NCBI RefSeq assembly: GCF_004348315.1
Contig: NZ_SMKC01000044.1
Span: 1-34,482, forward strand
DNA: 34,482 bases
Origin: Streptomyces sp. 8K308
GTDB taxonomy: Bacteria > Actinomycetota > Actinomycetes > Streptomycetales > Streptomycetaceae
Direction of reading: 5' to 3'
Under the pieces are notes generated by a model. It made no database searches. It saw nothing but the letters and a program-made list of their open reading frames with translations, and was not told the DNA's origin. Below, one piece after another: positions 6,740 to 15,941 of this stretch. Each line of letters starts with the position of its first letter. Positions within the stretch are counted from its first letter, which is position 1. The translations under genes and the position numbers were made by a program.

Positions 6740-9130
6740 CTAGACGTTGAGGATGGTGATGCTGTTGGTGGCGTTCGAGGCGCCGTAAGGGGTGAACGTG
6801 AAGCCGTTGGAGCCGTACGCCTCGATGGTGATCCCCACAGGTACCACGTCCGCGTTGCTCGCGTAGATCGGGGTGACCGTGTAGGTGATGTCCTGGTGCT
6901 GTGCCGCGGCGGCCACCTGGTTCTCGATGTGCCGCATCACGGGGGAGTTGGCGAACCGCCGGAAGGTCACAAAGTTCTCTGGCATGCGGTTCGAACCGCC
7001 GAGCTGGGCGCCGAGCAGGTGGGTGCGGTTGTTGCCCTGCCGCCAGGCGAAGCCCGGGGGCATGACTCCCGGCCGGGTGCGGCCGCCGAGCATGTCGCTC
7101 TGGATGAACGCCCTGACGCCCGTCGCACGCCCGCCCGGGCCGAGCGGCGAGTACTGCACCCTGCCGCCCCAGGTCGGGTCCGCCGGCTCGTACGGGGAGA
7201 GTCCCTCCGGGTCCACCCAGACCTGTGGGTTGGGCACGTAGGTCACCGGGTTGAGCGCCCCTCCCAGCCCGAGTGGATCGATGCTGGCGTAGCGGGCTGT
7301 CCGCGGGTCGTAGTAGCGGTACAGGTTGTAGTGGAGGTCGGTCTCCGGATCGGCGTACTGGCCGGGGAAACGCAGGGGGGTGTACGCGGTCGCGCCCGGC
7401 AGCCAGCCGGTGACGCCCCACAGGGTGGAGCGGGCGCTCCAGGCGATGTCCCCTGACTCGTCGATGAGTTCGGTCGGTGTGCCGACCAGGTCGGTGACGA
7501 TCGCGAAGAACCGGCGGTCGATCTCCTCCGGCGACGTGGCGTTGACGCGCGACTCGGTCTGGGAGACCGGCCGCAGTCCGTCGTGTTCCCACGTCAGGGT
7601 GATCCGGTGGGTCGCGTCGGGAGAGATGGTGGTCTGTTCCACCAGGGTCTGCCCGTCCCAGGTGAAGCGGGTCTCCTCGGCCACGGTGCCGTCCGCGGCC
7701 ATCCGGAGCTTGGCCACGCGCCGTCCGAACGGGTCGTAGCGGTATCGCCATACCGTGCCGTCGGGCGTGGTGACGGAGACGAGCCGGTCCTCGCCGTCCC
7801 AGGTGTAGCGCCAGATGTCCGGCTTGCGGGACAGGCGGGTGCGCCGGCACTCGATCACGCGGCCGGCCGCGTCGTAGGTGTAGTGCACCCGTCCGGCGCG
7901 GTTCAGCAGCAGTCCGGAGCGCTCGTGATCGCCGCGTGTCTCCTGGCCGGGAAGGTGCTCGGGCCAGGACGCGTGGGTCAGAGCACCGGTCGCGTCATAG
8001 GCGTATCGCTCCGACCAGCCATCCGCGTCCACGCTCAGCACGCGACCGTCGGGGTCCAGGCCGAAGCGGGTCGCAATGCCGTCGCGGCCGTCGACGCCCT
8101 GCGGGTATCCGTCGGCGCGGTAGGCGTAGGCGCGGCCGACCACCGGCCCGCGGGCTGTGGTGAGCGTCTGGGAGGTGAGCTGTCCGGCGGAGTCCCACTC
8201 CTGGATGAGGGCGAAGGCGTCGCCGTGGCTGCGGCTGATCTCCCGGCCCGCCGCGTCCAGGCCGAGGCGGAACTGCCGGCCCGGCGCGCCCAGTGCGACC
8301 AGGCGGCCCGCGGCGTCGAAATCGTAGACGGTGCGTGTCCCGGCGGGCGTGACGCGTTCGCGTGGCTGGCCTGCCCGGTCGTAGCGGTGGGTCAGGGTGT
8401 GCCCATCGACCGTCTCGGCGAGCGCTCGGCCGGCCGCGTCCCGCTCCCAGTCGATCGTGCACTCCGGTCCGGTCACCCGGAGCAGCACGCCGTTGAGATC
8501 GCGTTCGTAGGTGGTGACCGCGCCGTCCACGGTTTTCGACGCCAGCTCGCCCAGCGGGTCGTAGGTGTAGGCGACCTCCTGGCCGGAGGGGTTGACCCGG
8601 GCCGCGATACGGCCGGCGGCGTCCAGCCGGAAATCGAACCGGCGGCCGTCGAAGTCGGTCTCGGCCACCAGCCGCCCGGCCACGTCGTAGGTGTAACTCC
8701 AGGACCTGCCGTCCGGGCCGGTGACCTCGGTCAAGCGCAGCGAGGCGTCGTAGCGGAAGGTGTAGCCGGTGCCGTCCGGGTCGGTCCGGGCGGCGAGCAG
8801 ATCGAAGTGGGTGTACTCGAACCGGGTCGACCTGCCGCCGACGCCGGTGTGGGACAGGCAGTTGCCCTCGCCGTCGTAGGCCCAGCTCTGTTCGGCACCG
8901 TCCGGGTCGATCCGGTGGGCCATACGGCCCTCCATGGTCCACCGGGTACGCATCTCGCCGCCCAGCAGGTCGGTTTCCGTGACTGAACGGCCGAACGCGT
9001 CCAGAGCGCGGGTGGATCGGTTGCCCAGCGGGTCGGTGATCTCCACTGGCAGGCCGGCGGCGTTACAGCGCAGCTGGGTGACCGCACCGAGGGCGTCAGT
9101 GACGGCGACTGCTCGGCCAGCGAGCGCCAC
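6740..9130 (-). CDS. Headless RHS-repeat protein with C-terminal non-specific endonuclease toxin
   Basis: From about 9108 leftward the frame encodes RHS/YD repeats (many G-x-x-x-x-Y-x-Y-D-x-x-G-R units), then the RHS core end RYYDPRTARYASIDPLG at about 7265-7320. The variable tip follows: THLLGAQLGGSNRMPENF to NSPVMRHIENQV and VPVGITIEAYG, which matches the DNA/RNA non-specific endonuclease family; the catalytic His lies near base 7021. The normal RHS N-terminus (signal, PAAR or other delivery parts) is missing. The start given, GTG at 9130, is only the first usable codon near the break; the open frame extends to 9526 through foreign sequence. Whether it is expressed is doubtful. A SUKH immunity gene follows. 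Confidence 0.75.
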   Translation of the reverse strand: MALAGRAVAVTDALGAVTQLRCNAAGLPVEITDPLGNRSTRALDAFGRSVTETDLLGGEMRTRWTMEGRMAHRIDPDGAEQSWAYDGEGNCLSHTGVGGRSTRFEYTHFDLLAARTDPDGTGYTFRYDASLRLTEVTGPDGRSWSYTYDVAGRLVAETDFDGRRFDFRLDAAGRIAARVNPSGQEVAYTYDPLGELASKTVDGAVTTYERDLNGVLLRVTGPECTIDWERDAAGRALAETVDGHTLTHRYDRAGQPRERVTPAGTRTVYDFDAAGRLVALGAPGRQFRLGLDAAGREISRSHGDAFALIQEWDSAGQLTSQTLTTARGPVVGRAYAYRADGYPQGVDGRDGIATRFGLDPDGRVLSVDADGWSERYAYDATGALTHASWPEHLPGQETRGDHERSGLLLNRAGRVHYTYDAAGRVIECRRTRLSRKPDIWRYTWDGEDRLVSVTTPDGTVWRYRYDPFGRRVAKLRMAADGTVAEETRFTWDGQTLVEQTTISPDATHRITLTWEHDGLRPVSQTESRVNATSPEEIDRRFFAIVTDLVGTPTELIDESGDIAWSARSTLWGVTGWLPGATAYTPLRFPGQYADPETDLHYNLYRYYDPRTARYASIDPLGLGGALNPVTYVPNPQVWVDPEGLSPYEPADPTWGGRVQYSPLGPGGRATGVRAFIQSDMLGGRTRPGVMPPGFAWRQGNNRTHLLGAQLGGSNRMPENFVTFRRFANSPVMRHIENQVAAAAQHQDITYTVTPIYASNADVVPVGITIEAYGSNGFTFTPYGASNATNSITILNV

Positions 9131-9480
9131 AGTACGTTGTCCGGGTGCTCGACGGCGCCCTCGTAGCAGCGGTGGGTGCGGACGGGGCAGGTCCGGTCGC
9201 TGCGGTCGTACAGGTGCTCCGGGAACTGCGTCGCGATCGGCATGGCTCGCACCCGCGTGCCCTCCGGGGTCAACAACTCGGCCGGCGGCCCGGGTTCGGC
9301 GGCGCCGGTGTAGGCGAGCGTGACGTGCATGCCGGGGTGTCGGCGTGCGAGGCCGGCCAGCAGCTGGTGGGTGTGCTCCACGAGGCCGGACTCGCGGACC
9401 GGCTTGTCGCCGCCGGTGGCCAGCCAGCGACCTCGGATGTCGTCGGTGCAGACGAGCAGATGTTTCGGCAACGGGGGCAT
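9109..9480 (-). pseudogene. 5' fragment of a GT4-like glycosyltransferase joined out of frame to the RHS gene
   Basis: ATG at 9480 has a good GGAGGA site. About 124 codons read as a sensible protein: LLVCTDDIRGRW, then SGLVEHTHQLLAGLARRHPG-x-HVTLAYTG, the layout of the N-terminal half of a GT-B glycosyltransferase, and EHPDNVLWRSLAEQ. At about 9109 the sequence switches to RHS repeats, but the glycosyltransferase frame and the RHS frame differ by one base. The protein therefore runs into nonsense and stops at 8731. It is a recombination scar. The glycosyltransferase assignment rests on pattern only. Confidence 0.55.
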
Positions 9481-9687
9481 GAGGTCCTCCAGGGCGGATC
9501 TCGACGGTGAGATGGCGGCCCTTCAACGCTGCCGAAGGTCACGAACTCGGCGGTAGGTCAATCGCGTTGCCACCCGCTGCCGCCACGAGCAACACGGAGC
9601 AACACCCGCTGACCTGCCGCAATGCGAAGCGCTCAGCTACAGTGCGTTCACCGCGTGTGTCCGCAGACAAGTGAGAGCGGAGGCCGG

Positions 9688-11064
9688 ATGACCAGCACAC
9701 GCCCCTCCCCCAAGGCCAAGCGCCCCCTCGGCTACCTGCTCAAACGCGCCCGCGAGGCGCGTGACCTGACGCAGGCCGAGTTCGCCCGCCGCCTGCGCCA
9801 CCGCAGCGTCGAGGCGGGCCGGCCCCTGGGGACCGGGCGCGACGGCGTGTGCCACTGGGAGAAGGATCGAACGCCCGATCGCCCCACCCAACAGCTCATC
9901 GCGGACGAGTTGGGTATTCCACGCCAGTTGGTGGATGAGCGACCATGGCCTCAGTGGCTCGCCGACGATCCCGCCCAACGACCCGCTCCGCTGCCCTGGA
10001 CCCTGCCCGGCGCGGCCCAGGCGCTCAATGACATCACAGGTGGTGCACCCATGGACGTCACACGCAGGGAACTGGTCCTCATCTCCGGCGGCACCCTGAC
10101 CGCCTCCCTCCTCGCCTGGCTCACCGCGGACCCCGTCGCCGCAGGCCAGATGACCACCGGCCAGCGCATCGGCGAGGCCGCCGTCGCACGGATCGAGGAA
10201 CGCGTTCGGTCTCTCTGGCGGCTCGACGACGCCGACGGCGGCGGCGCGATCCTGCCCGAGACGGCCAGCGCGCTCGCCCTCGTCAACGGCCTGCTCCGCA
10301 CCCGCAGCTACAGCGACGAACACCGCGCTCGCCTGTACGCGGCCGCCGCCGACCTCGGCCGCCAGCGCGCCGCCGCCACCTTCGACATCCACGGCGAGTG
10401 CGCGGACGGAATGTTCGAGACCGCGCTGCGGGCCGCGAAGATCGCCGGCGACGACGCCCTCGGCGCCAATGTCCTCGCCTTCTGGGCCACTGCGGCACGG
10501 AACACCGACCGCCCTCAGGACGCCGAGGCCATGGCTTCGGCGGGACTGGCCGCCGTCCGGGGCCGCAGCACCCTGCGCGTCCAGTCCATGTTCGCCTCCC
10601 ACCGAGGCCGAGCGAGAGCGAAGCTGGGCGACGACCGTTGCTGGGCCGACCTCGAACGTGCCGACGAACTCCTCGCCGAAGCCGACAACCGCATCGAGGA
10701 CGACCCCGCCTGGACCTACTGGTACGACCGCCCCGAGCTCCTCGCCAGCGCAGCTTCCAGCCACCACAACATGGGCCAACTCGACCAGGCCTCCGCCACG
10801 TTCGACATCGCCCTGGCCTCGTTCCCCCACGACCGGGTCCGCGACCGAATGTGGTTCCTCACCCGCCAGGCCGACGTCCAGTTCCAGCAGGGCGAGATCG
10901 AACGCGCCGTCGACACCGCCAACCGAGCCCTCGACCTCGCCGAGGACATCAGCTCCCGCCGCAGCGCCGCCCCCCTCCTCGACCTCGCCGACCAGATGAT
11001 CACCAGCACCGAGCCCTCCGCCCGCGACTTCCACGAACGAGCCCGTACGGTCCTGGTCGCCTAG
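9688..11064 (+). CDS. HTH/TPR-type transcriptional regulator, copy 2 (complete)
   Basis: A 458-residue protein starting at ATG 9688 with GCGGAGG upstream. Residues about 10-70 form an Xre-type helix-turn-helix (YLLKRAREARDLTQAEFARRL..., VCHWEKDRTPDRPTQQLIADELGIP). A Trp/Pro linker follows (PWPQWLADDPAQRP), then a short hydrophobic Ala/Leu segment near residues 130-160, then Ala-rich TPR-like helices to the C-terminus. The family is widespread in streptomycetes, usually one regulator per element or per signalling locus. It is duplicated at the left window edge; the two copies are nearly identical over about 150 bases around PLPWTLPGAAQ and diverge moderately elsewhere. Upstream, an agcaacac motif is repeated at 9589 and 9600. 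Confidence 0.88.
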   Translation: MTSTRPSPKAKRPLGYLLKRAREARDLTQAEFARRLRHRSVEAGRPLGTGRDGVCHWEKDRTPDRPTQQLIADELGIPRQLVDERPWPQWLADDPAQRPAPLPWTLPGAAQALNDITGGAPMDVTRRELVLISGGTLTASLLAWLTADPVAAGQMTTGQRIGEAAVARIEERVRSLWRLDDADGGGAILPETASALALVNGLLRTRSYSDEHRARLYAAAADLGRQRAAATFDIHGECADGMFETALRAAKIAGDDALGANVLAFWATAARNTDRPQDAEAMASAGLAAVRGRSTLRVQSMFASHRGRARAKLGDDRCWADLERADELLAEADNRIEDDPAWTYWYDRPELLASAASSHHNMGQLDQASATFDIALASFPHDRVRDRMWFLTRQADVQFQQGEIERAVDTANRALDLAEDISSRRSAAPLLDLADQMITSTEPSARDFHERARTVLVA

Positions 11065-11081
11065 CATCGCCCCGTGCGCAT

Positions 11082-11101
11082 CGCCCGGCTTCATCCGGGC
11101 G
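11082..11101 (+). terminator. Hairpin after the copy 2 regulator
   Basis: A perfect 7-bp stem cgcccgg / ccgggcg with a 6-base loop, 17 bases after the stop codon. Confidence 0.55.
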
Positions 11102-11148
11102 GCTCCGCGCCCTCGAAGACACGTGACCACGCCGCCTCGGGATGCGGC

Positions 11149-11409
11149 ATGTCGTCGACGACGGTGGGCGCCTGGCGCCCTCGCTTCCACCACGTCGTCA
11201 CCGGCTACCAGGAGCAGCTCGCCGCCGTCATCGAGCACCTACGCGAGCTCACCACCAGCGGCGACCACACCTACTACGTCGACATCGCCCACTTCATGGC
11301 CGACCTCCCCCACCAGGGCCCCTCCACGGCACGGTGGATCGACGGCGAACCCGCCATCCTGCAGCGGTGGCGAGCCCTGGTCGTTGAATGCTGGCACCGG
11401 TTGGCGTAG
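11149..11409 (+). CDS. Small hypothetical protein
   Basis: An 86-residue frame from ATG 11149; a longer GTG start at 11074 would read through the hairpin after the regulator and is less likely. The middle reads as a plausible helical protein (YQEQLAAVIEHLRELTTSGDHTYYVDIAHFMADLP) with a Trp-rich end. It resembles small proteins found beside Streptomyces regulators, but no family is recognised. The ribosome site is weak, so it may not be expressed. The gap that follows (11410-11707) shows no gene. Confidence 0.4.
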   Translation: MSSTTVGAWRPRFHHVVTGYQEQLAAVIEHLRELTTSGDHTYYVDIAHFMADLPHQGPSTARWIDGEPAILQRWRALVVECWHRLA

Positions 11410-11707
11410 ATGCACGTGCCCGCGCCCGCGCGACCTGCATCGCGCAGGTGTCGAGCAAGCAAGGAGTTCCCCCGCTTCGAGCACCCTCGATCGAAGCATA
11501 AAGAGGTGGCGGCCTCGCTCGTGAGGCGATTGCAGATTGTGATCAAGGCCTGTTGGCCACCAGCTCGGGCGCGGGGATAAGCGCCGGCCAAGGTTCCGCC
11601 AGCTTCTCCCGTCACATGGGAAAGGGCGTTCGACATTAAACTGGTTCATGTAATCGCAATGAGGCGCAGCAGCCGCCAGACGTGCGGTGGAGCTGAAGGG
11701 ACTCTGT

Positions 11708-12277
11708 ATGCCTGGCAGTGGTAAGAGCTGGCTTCCGGATCTATACGAAACCGGCTATTGCCTGACATTTGCCCGAGGACTGACCCCCGAGGAGCTACTA
11801 TCCCGACTGGGTGCAGACTTAAGCATTTCAGCACACATGACGTTGACTGAAGCCGCAGAAAAGCAGACTGGATTGCCATGGAGCCAATCAGTGGTCCGCG
11901 TAGGCGCGCACCGAGACTGGGCCTACTCGATCGAGGACGCGGGAAGCCATGGCGCCAGACCAGCCATACTGGAGAACGTATCGGAAGGAACTCAAGCGCT
12001 AGCACTTCTCAAAACAGCCGACATCACACATCGATTCACGTTTGCCGAGTTTGGCCATGTGGTCTGCTCGTTCGACCCAACGACACCAAATATACGAAGC
12101 GGAAGCGACCCGGATCGCCTTCTCAGTTGGCTGGAGCGCCTTACCGCCTCTGCCACGGACGGAGAAATTATAAACGGCGATGACGTGATCCTGCGCATGG
12201 CAAGCGAAGCGTTCAATGCATACGTTCCGCGAAGTCACGTGGCAACGGGCCGACTGCTATCCGGCGTACTGAACTGA
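11708..12277 (+). CDS. DUF6461-like protein
   Basis: A 189-residue protein starting at ATG 11708 with GAAGGGA upstream; a GTG at 11687 is the alternative. The opening YETGYCLTFARGLTPEELLSRLG matches the start of the actinobacterial DUF6461 family, in which a strand-helix unit is followed by WAYSIED and a later conserved helix. Its biochemical role is unknown. It is convergent with the NucA/NucB-type nuclease gene and shares its terminator. The AT-rich base composition differs from the surrounding DNA, pointing to transfer. An immunity role against the nuclease is possible but unproven. Confidence 0.6.
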   Translation: MPGSGKSWLPDLYETGYCLTFARGLTPEELLSRLGADLSISAHMTLTEAAEKQTGLPWSQSVVRVGAHRDWAYSIEDAGSHGARPAILENVSEGTQALALLKTADITHRFTFAEFGHVVCSFDPTTPNIRSGSDPDRLLSWLERLTASATDGEIINGDDVILRMASEAFNAYVPRSHVATGRLLSGVLN

Positions 12278-12285
12278 ACGGCGGC

Positions 12286-12315
12286 GCGGCCCTTCACCGC
12301 AACAGAAAGGGCCGC
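12286..12315. terminator. Bidirectional terminator between DUF6461-like gene and nuclease gene
   Basis: A 9-bp stem gcggccctt / aagggccgc with a 12-base loop sits between two convergent genes. Confidence 0.7.
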
Positions 12316-12325
12316 ACCGTCCAGG

Positions 12326-13698
12326 CTAGGTTATATCGCACCACTCATCGACGTCTTCACAGCGCTGGTCGAACAGAGGGGTCGCGACATAGTATGCGTC
12401 CCAGTTGACTATTCGCATGTCTTGGACAAAGCGCCCTAGGTCGCGTCCAACTCCTTCGTTTTGATCCAAAGGCATGCTGGCCCGTCCGCAGGCCTCGTTC
12501 CAGGTAGGCGCCGGGTATCGGGGATCTGCCGTGAACCTGAACTGCTCCGGGGTTCCTCGAAGCGCGAACTGAGCGCATTCAGCGCCGCTCTGAACCACAG
12601 TGCCGCCGCTCTCTCGAGACGCGGCGAAGGCGTACTCGTCGCACGACGGGTTCCACGTCTCTGGGTGGGCAGTGAAGGTTGAGTCACAGATTCTTCTGCG
12701 ATTAGCATTCGCGGCGCCGTCATCGGCAAGTCTATGGAGCGGGGATTGATGAGCTCTGCTGCCTGGGTGCGCAGAATTCCCTACTCTCATCACCCAAACG
12801 AAGCCTGCCGCGAGAGGGTACGCATCTGTGTTGATGGTGTAGGTCGGGATGTAGTCTTCGAAGGTGCACCCCTGAGTGCTCGACACGAGGGCATCGCAGT
12901 TGATGTCGCTTTCTATGAATGACCATTCGGTGTCCGCTGGAGCTGCCACTGGTGAGGTGGCGCGCATGACCCAGCCCAGCAAGAATGACCACTCGCCGGA
13001 TCCCTGGGTCCAGCTCATGTCGAGTCGCCCTCGCACCGAGTGGAGGTCGGTGGGTGTCCAGGTGAGTGCGCCGCCATCCCAGGTCTGCATCCCACGAGTG
13101 CAGCGAGTTCCACAGGAATCCTGGGGAGCCCAGTAGAGCGTTACAGACCCGAGCGCGGGATCCATCGAGACAGGCACAAGCCAAATTGACTGCTCGATTG
13201 TTGGCCTTGTGGGCGACAACCTAATTTCCTGCCGCATTGCCCACGTGGCTGTACCGACTGGGACACCATTACGCTTGAGTACTGCGGTCAGCGGGCTAAA
13301 TCCGTTCAGGCACGCCCCGAACCGATCGTACTCGTTACCCGAGACAGTGGAATCGCACCACGGCAGCAGGCCGGGGTCCACGGCAGACGATTTTCGAGTT
13401 CGGCGGAAAGTTGAGCTTCTCCGCCGAAACCAATGCAGAGACTGTTGCCCTGCTCATCCTCCGGTCCGCACCCCTCCTCCACGGACGGGAGAGATGAGCG
13501 ACTTAAAGCCGTCGCAGCCACCGGTGGGTTCGTCTCCATGAAGTCTATCGGCGGCGCGTTGGGGTTAGGGGGAGGAAGTATGAGCCCCCAGTCGGCCTCT
13601 TGGCTAGATGCCGTGCTTTGAGCTAGAGCCGATGGGGCGATGATGCCCAGGATGATACTGATAGCGCACAGCGCCCGTAACACAATTCGTCTTCGCAA
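12326..13698 (-). pseudogene. Secreted NucA/NucB-type deoxyribonuclease, frameshifted
   Basis: TTG at 13698, with GAGGGG six bases upstream, starts a protein with a clear signal peptide (RRR then ALCAISIILGIIAPSALAQS). This frame stops at 13306. From about 13380 the next frame continues the protein to 12326. The second half carries AYPLAAGFVWVMRVGN, PLHRLADD, ANRRRIC and NPSCDEYAFAASRESGG, the core of the NucA/NucB nuclease family, including the DEY-x-FA catalytic region. The total of 1373 bases is not a multiple of three, so one indel between about 13310 and 13380 splits the gene. A sequencing error is possible, but several neighbours are also frameshifted. Confidence 0.75.
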
Positions 13699-14339
13699 CC
13701 GACACCCCTCGTTCGGCTGGCAGCATGCACCAGCACAACTCGTGACCAGAGGAGCATGTGAACGTGATCGGCCCGTTGCCTCAAGGAACGGCACAGCCCC
13801 CCTGCCCGTCAATGCGCCCGGTGGCTACCCTTCGCAAGCTGCCGCCAAGACCAACACCTCCGAATTGGCTTGAAAGTATGGGCTCAGCTTCCTGGAGCGG
13901 TGTGGGACGAGTAGTCGTCGGCCAGGCGGCGCTAGGCGGCTTATGAGCGGGCTCGTACGCCATCTGAACACGGGTTTCACATGTTCGGACGGCCTACAGG
14001 ACAAGTATGTGCAGTCACGCGAGTTGACGAAATCTGATCCCCCTTCAGTCACCGCGCCTTTTCGTCGCGCCTGTAGGGGTTCCTGCTGGTCGCCGCGCCC
14101 AGCGTCAGCGCACTGGGAGCGTCGTGCCCTGCCGGCCGCCCCTGTGGTCGTTGGCCTGGTCAGTTCTAGGGCAGCCACGCCCTGACGTAATGCGGCCGCC
14201 GCTCCACACACGAGCGAGGATTCGGCCCGAAGCTGTGTGACAGGCGAACGTGCATAGCGAAATCCTGTTCCGCCCCAGACTGTGCCCGACCGGCCCCATG
14301 GAGTACAGCGAGCAGCAACAGCCAGCCTGCTGTCATTTC
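13699..14339. other. Stretch without recognisable gene
   Basis: About 640 bases with no frame that looks like a protein on either strand. Open frames here are rich in Arg, Ser and Pro and lack ribosome sites or motifs. Confidence 0.5.
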
Positions 14340-14590
14340 GGCTGGATGGGGGTGAGGACGGCATCGGCGATGACGTACTCGGCGACACCGAGCGCCCGGT
14401 CGACGCCGAGTGGGATCCGGCATTGCTGTGGCCATTCGCCGAGGCGGAGTTGCCTGGCACTTCGCCCCGGGGCTCGTTGATCGCGGCCGTCGCGGCGACG
14501 ACAGCGAAGAACAGCCGCGGGCCGGTGGCTGGGGCGGGCAGGAACCGTTCGACGTCAGGGACGAGGTAGCAGGACCATCCGTCGCCGTCG
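14340..14590 (-). pseudogene. Decayed remnant of an unidentified gene
   Basis: Two sensible minus-strand pieces in different frames: SCYLVPDVERFLPAP, then RLFFAVVAATAAINEPRGEV (about 14460-14580), and later RLGEWPQQCRIPLGVDRALG with AEYVIADAVLTPIQPK before a TGA at about 14340. At least one frameshift lies between them. The family is not recognised. The pieces follow the DUF5753 remnant on the same strand. Confidence 0.4.
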
Positions 14591-14820
14591 TCTCAGCGCC
14601 GTACACGGCCAGGTCGGCGAGTTCGGCGAAGGTGTCGACGTACATGGTGACCTCGTCGGGCTGTGATGGTCAGGTAGCCCGAGACCAGCTCGACGTTGAC
14701 CTGGACCGAGACGTAGATCCAGAAGCCCTCGACGGGCCAGCGGGCGCGGTCCGGCCGCATGGGCACCACGCCGAGGCTGACGTTGGCGACGCGGGCGTCG
14801 TTGATGGTCTCCATGCCGGG
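14591..14820 (-). pseudogene. C-terminal remnant of an Xre/DUF5753 regulator, frameshifted
   Basis: The frame reads VANVSLGVVP, WPVEGFWIY and VELVSGYLTIT, which is the C-terminal part of the DUF5753 domain of Streptomyces HTH regulators. At about 14670 two bases appear to be missing: the expected continuation (QPDEVTMYVDTFAELADLAVYG) is found in the next frame. No HTH half is present; the piece is joined in frame to the end of the DUF6879 remnant. Confidence 0.55.
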
Positions 14821-15211
14821 CTCGGTCCACTGCCCGTCCCCGCTGAAGTGGTGCGGGATCAGTGCCTCCTCGTCGAAGACCCAGCCGTCCAGGGCGGGCA
14901 GCAGGTCCCAGGCTTGGGAACCCGGGAGCCAGCGCACGTCCTCGCCGGCGGCCACGTTGGTGAACGTCAAGTCGTACTCGTACCGGACGTAGTCGCTGAT
15001 CGGCTCCGAGACCACGCGCAGTCGCCGCATGGCCACGCCATGCCCCGTCGTCGCGGCCACCACGTCGAGCCAGGGCCGCCACCACGAGGAGCGGTCGTCG
15101 GGGTCCTGGCTCCGGGTCGTCCAGCATGTAGCCGTCCCGCATCTCCAGGTGAGCCGCCGAGCGCTTCGCCCTGGCGAGGGCGTCACGTACCGCCGTTGCC
15201 ATCGTCGTCAT
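14821..15211 (-). pseudogene. DUF6879 family protein, frameshifted and fused to a DUF5753 remnant
   Basis: ATG at 15211 begins ATAVRDALARAKRSAAHLEM and GYMLDDP in one frame. After an indel near 15112 the next frame continues DPDDRSSWWRPWLDVV, RRLRVVSEPISDYVRYEYDLT, LPALDGWVFD and HHFSGDGQW, the diagnostic order of DUF6879. The family commonly sits beside Xre/DUF5753 regulators in streptomycetes; function unknown. The start overlaps the end of the small gene upstream. The usual C-terminus is replaced by DUF5753 sequence. Confidence 0.65.
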
Positions 15212-15502
15212 CCCCGTCCTCGCGCTCGCTGGGCGACTCGGCCGCCGCCTCGCGCCGGGCTTCGAAGTCCCCTGGCCGAGGGATGACCTGCAGCATGCTC
15301 GCCGGGAGTCGAATGATCGTTTCATGGTCGGGGACGTCCGTGGAGTGCCCTGGTACCGACCCGACGGCCTGGCACTCCGCCACATCCTTCTCCGACGCCT
15401 TGTAGGACTGGATCAGCAGATCTCCGTTGGTCAGGTCCTCCCAGACGGTCGGCGAGCCGCGTCGGAGGTGTTCGGGTAGATGCCCAGGAACCGTAGGGGC
15501 AC
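15183..15502 (-). pseudogene. Small companion protein of DUF6879, frameshifted
   Basis: GTG at 15502 has AGGAGG five bases upstream and begins VPLRFLGIYPNTS. That frame stops near 15436. The next frame continues SPTVWEDLTNGDLLIQSYKA, DHETIIRLPASMLQVIPRPG and an acidic tail to the TGA at 15183. This is the ~100-residue protein usually encoded just before DUF6879. A small indel at about 15460 breaks it. Function unknown. Confidence 0.6.
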
Positions 15503-15680
15503 GGCAGCCTCCTGCGTCGAGTGGGTTGCGGCGACTCGCACGACAATCCCCCTCGAAGGATGAAGCGTCAAGGGTTCATCACCCTCCGTTACCTCAAAGC
15601 CTGCGGCGCCCTCGCCTCAGCCGGAAGGCCGACGACCGACGCCCACCGGCATCCCCGGTCGGCCTCGGGCCCCCGACCGC

Positions 15681-15935
15681 TCAGGAGTGAGCGCCCGGGG
15701 AATCGTCGTCCAGCGCGGGCAGTCGGCCTTCCTCGTCCATCGCTCGGCACGCTCGCTCGTACCAGTCGACGGGAACGATGACCGCCTGGGCCTCCTGGTA
15801 CCGCACCGCCTGGATGTGTTCGCGGCCGTACTGAACACGCCCCATCACCTTGACGATGTTCTTCCTGAGATCGGCCGACTTCATCCGCACCGTGCGCGGC
15901 GGTCGGCGCCTCTCGCTCTCACCCTCGCTCGACAT
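15681..15935 (-). CDS. Phd/YefM-like antitoxin-fold DNA-binding protein, copy 2
   Basis: An 84-residue protein. Residues from RTVRMKSADLRKNI through YQEAQAVIVPVDWYERACRA are almost identical to copy 1 at 3549-3794, while the N- and C-terminal tails differ. That points to selection on the DNA-binding and dimer core. ATG at 15935 is chosen because it matches copy 1 and is six bases after TACGAT. The downstream neighbour is the broken DUF6879 cluster, not a toxin gene. As for copy 1, a repressor role at the TTGCGCAA sites is the simplest reading. Confidence 0.82.
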   Translation of the reverse strand: MSSEGESERRRPPRTVRMKSADLRKNIVKVMGRVQYGREHIQAVRYQEAQAVIVPVDWYERACRAMDEEGRLPALDDDSPGAHS

Positions 15936-15941
15936 AGCCAC

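Noticed and set aside
9131..9526. N-terminal extension of the RHS open frame
   Set aside because: It reads the glycosyltransferase fragment in a wrong frame (Arg/Pro/His-rich), so it is not part of the protein.
13825..14460. Minus-strand 211-codon frame
   Set aside because: Ser/Arg-rich, no ribosome site or motif; only its upstream end overlaps the decayed gene noted at 14340-14590.
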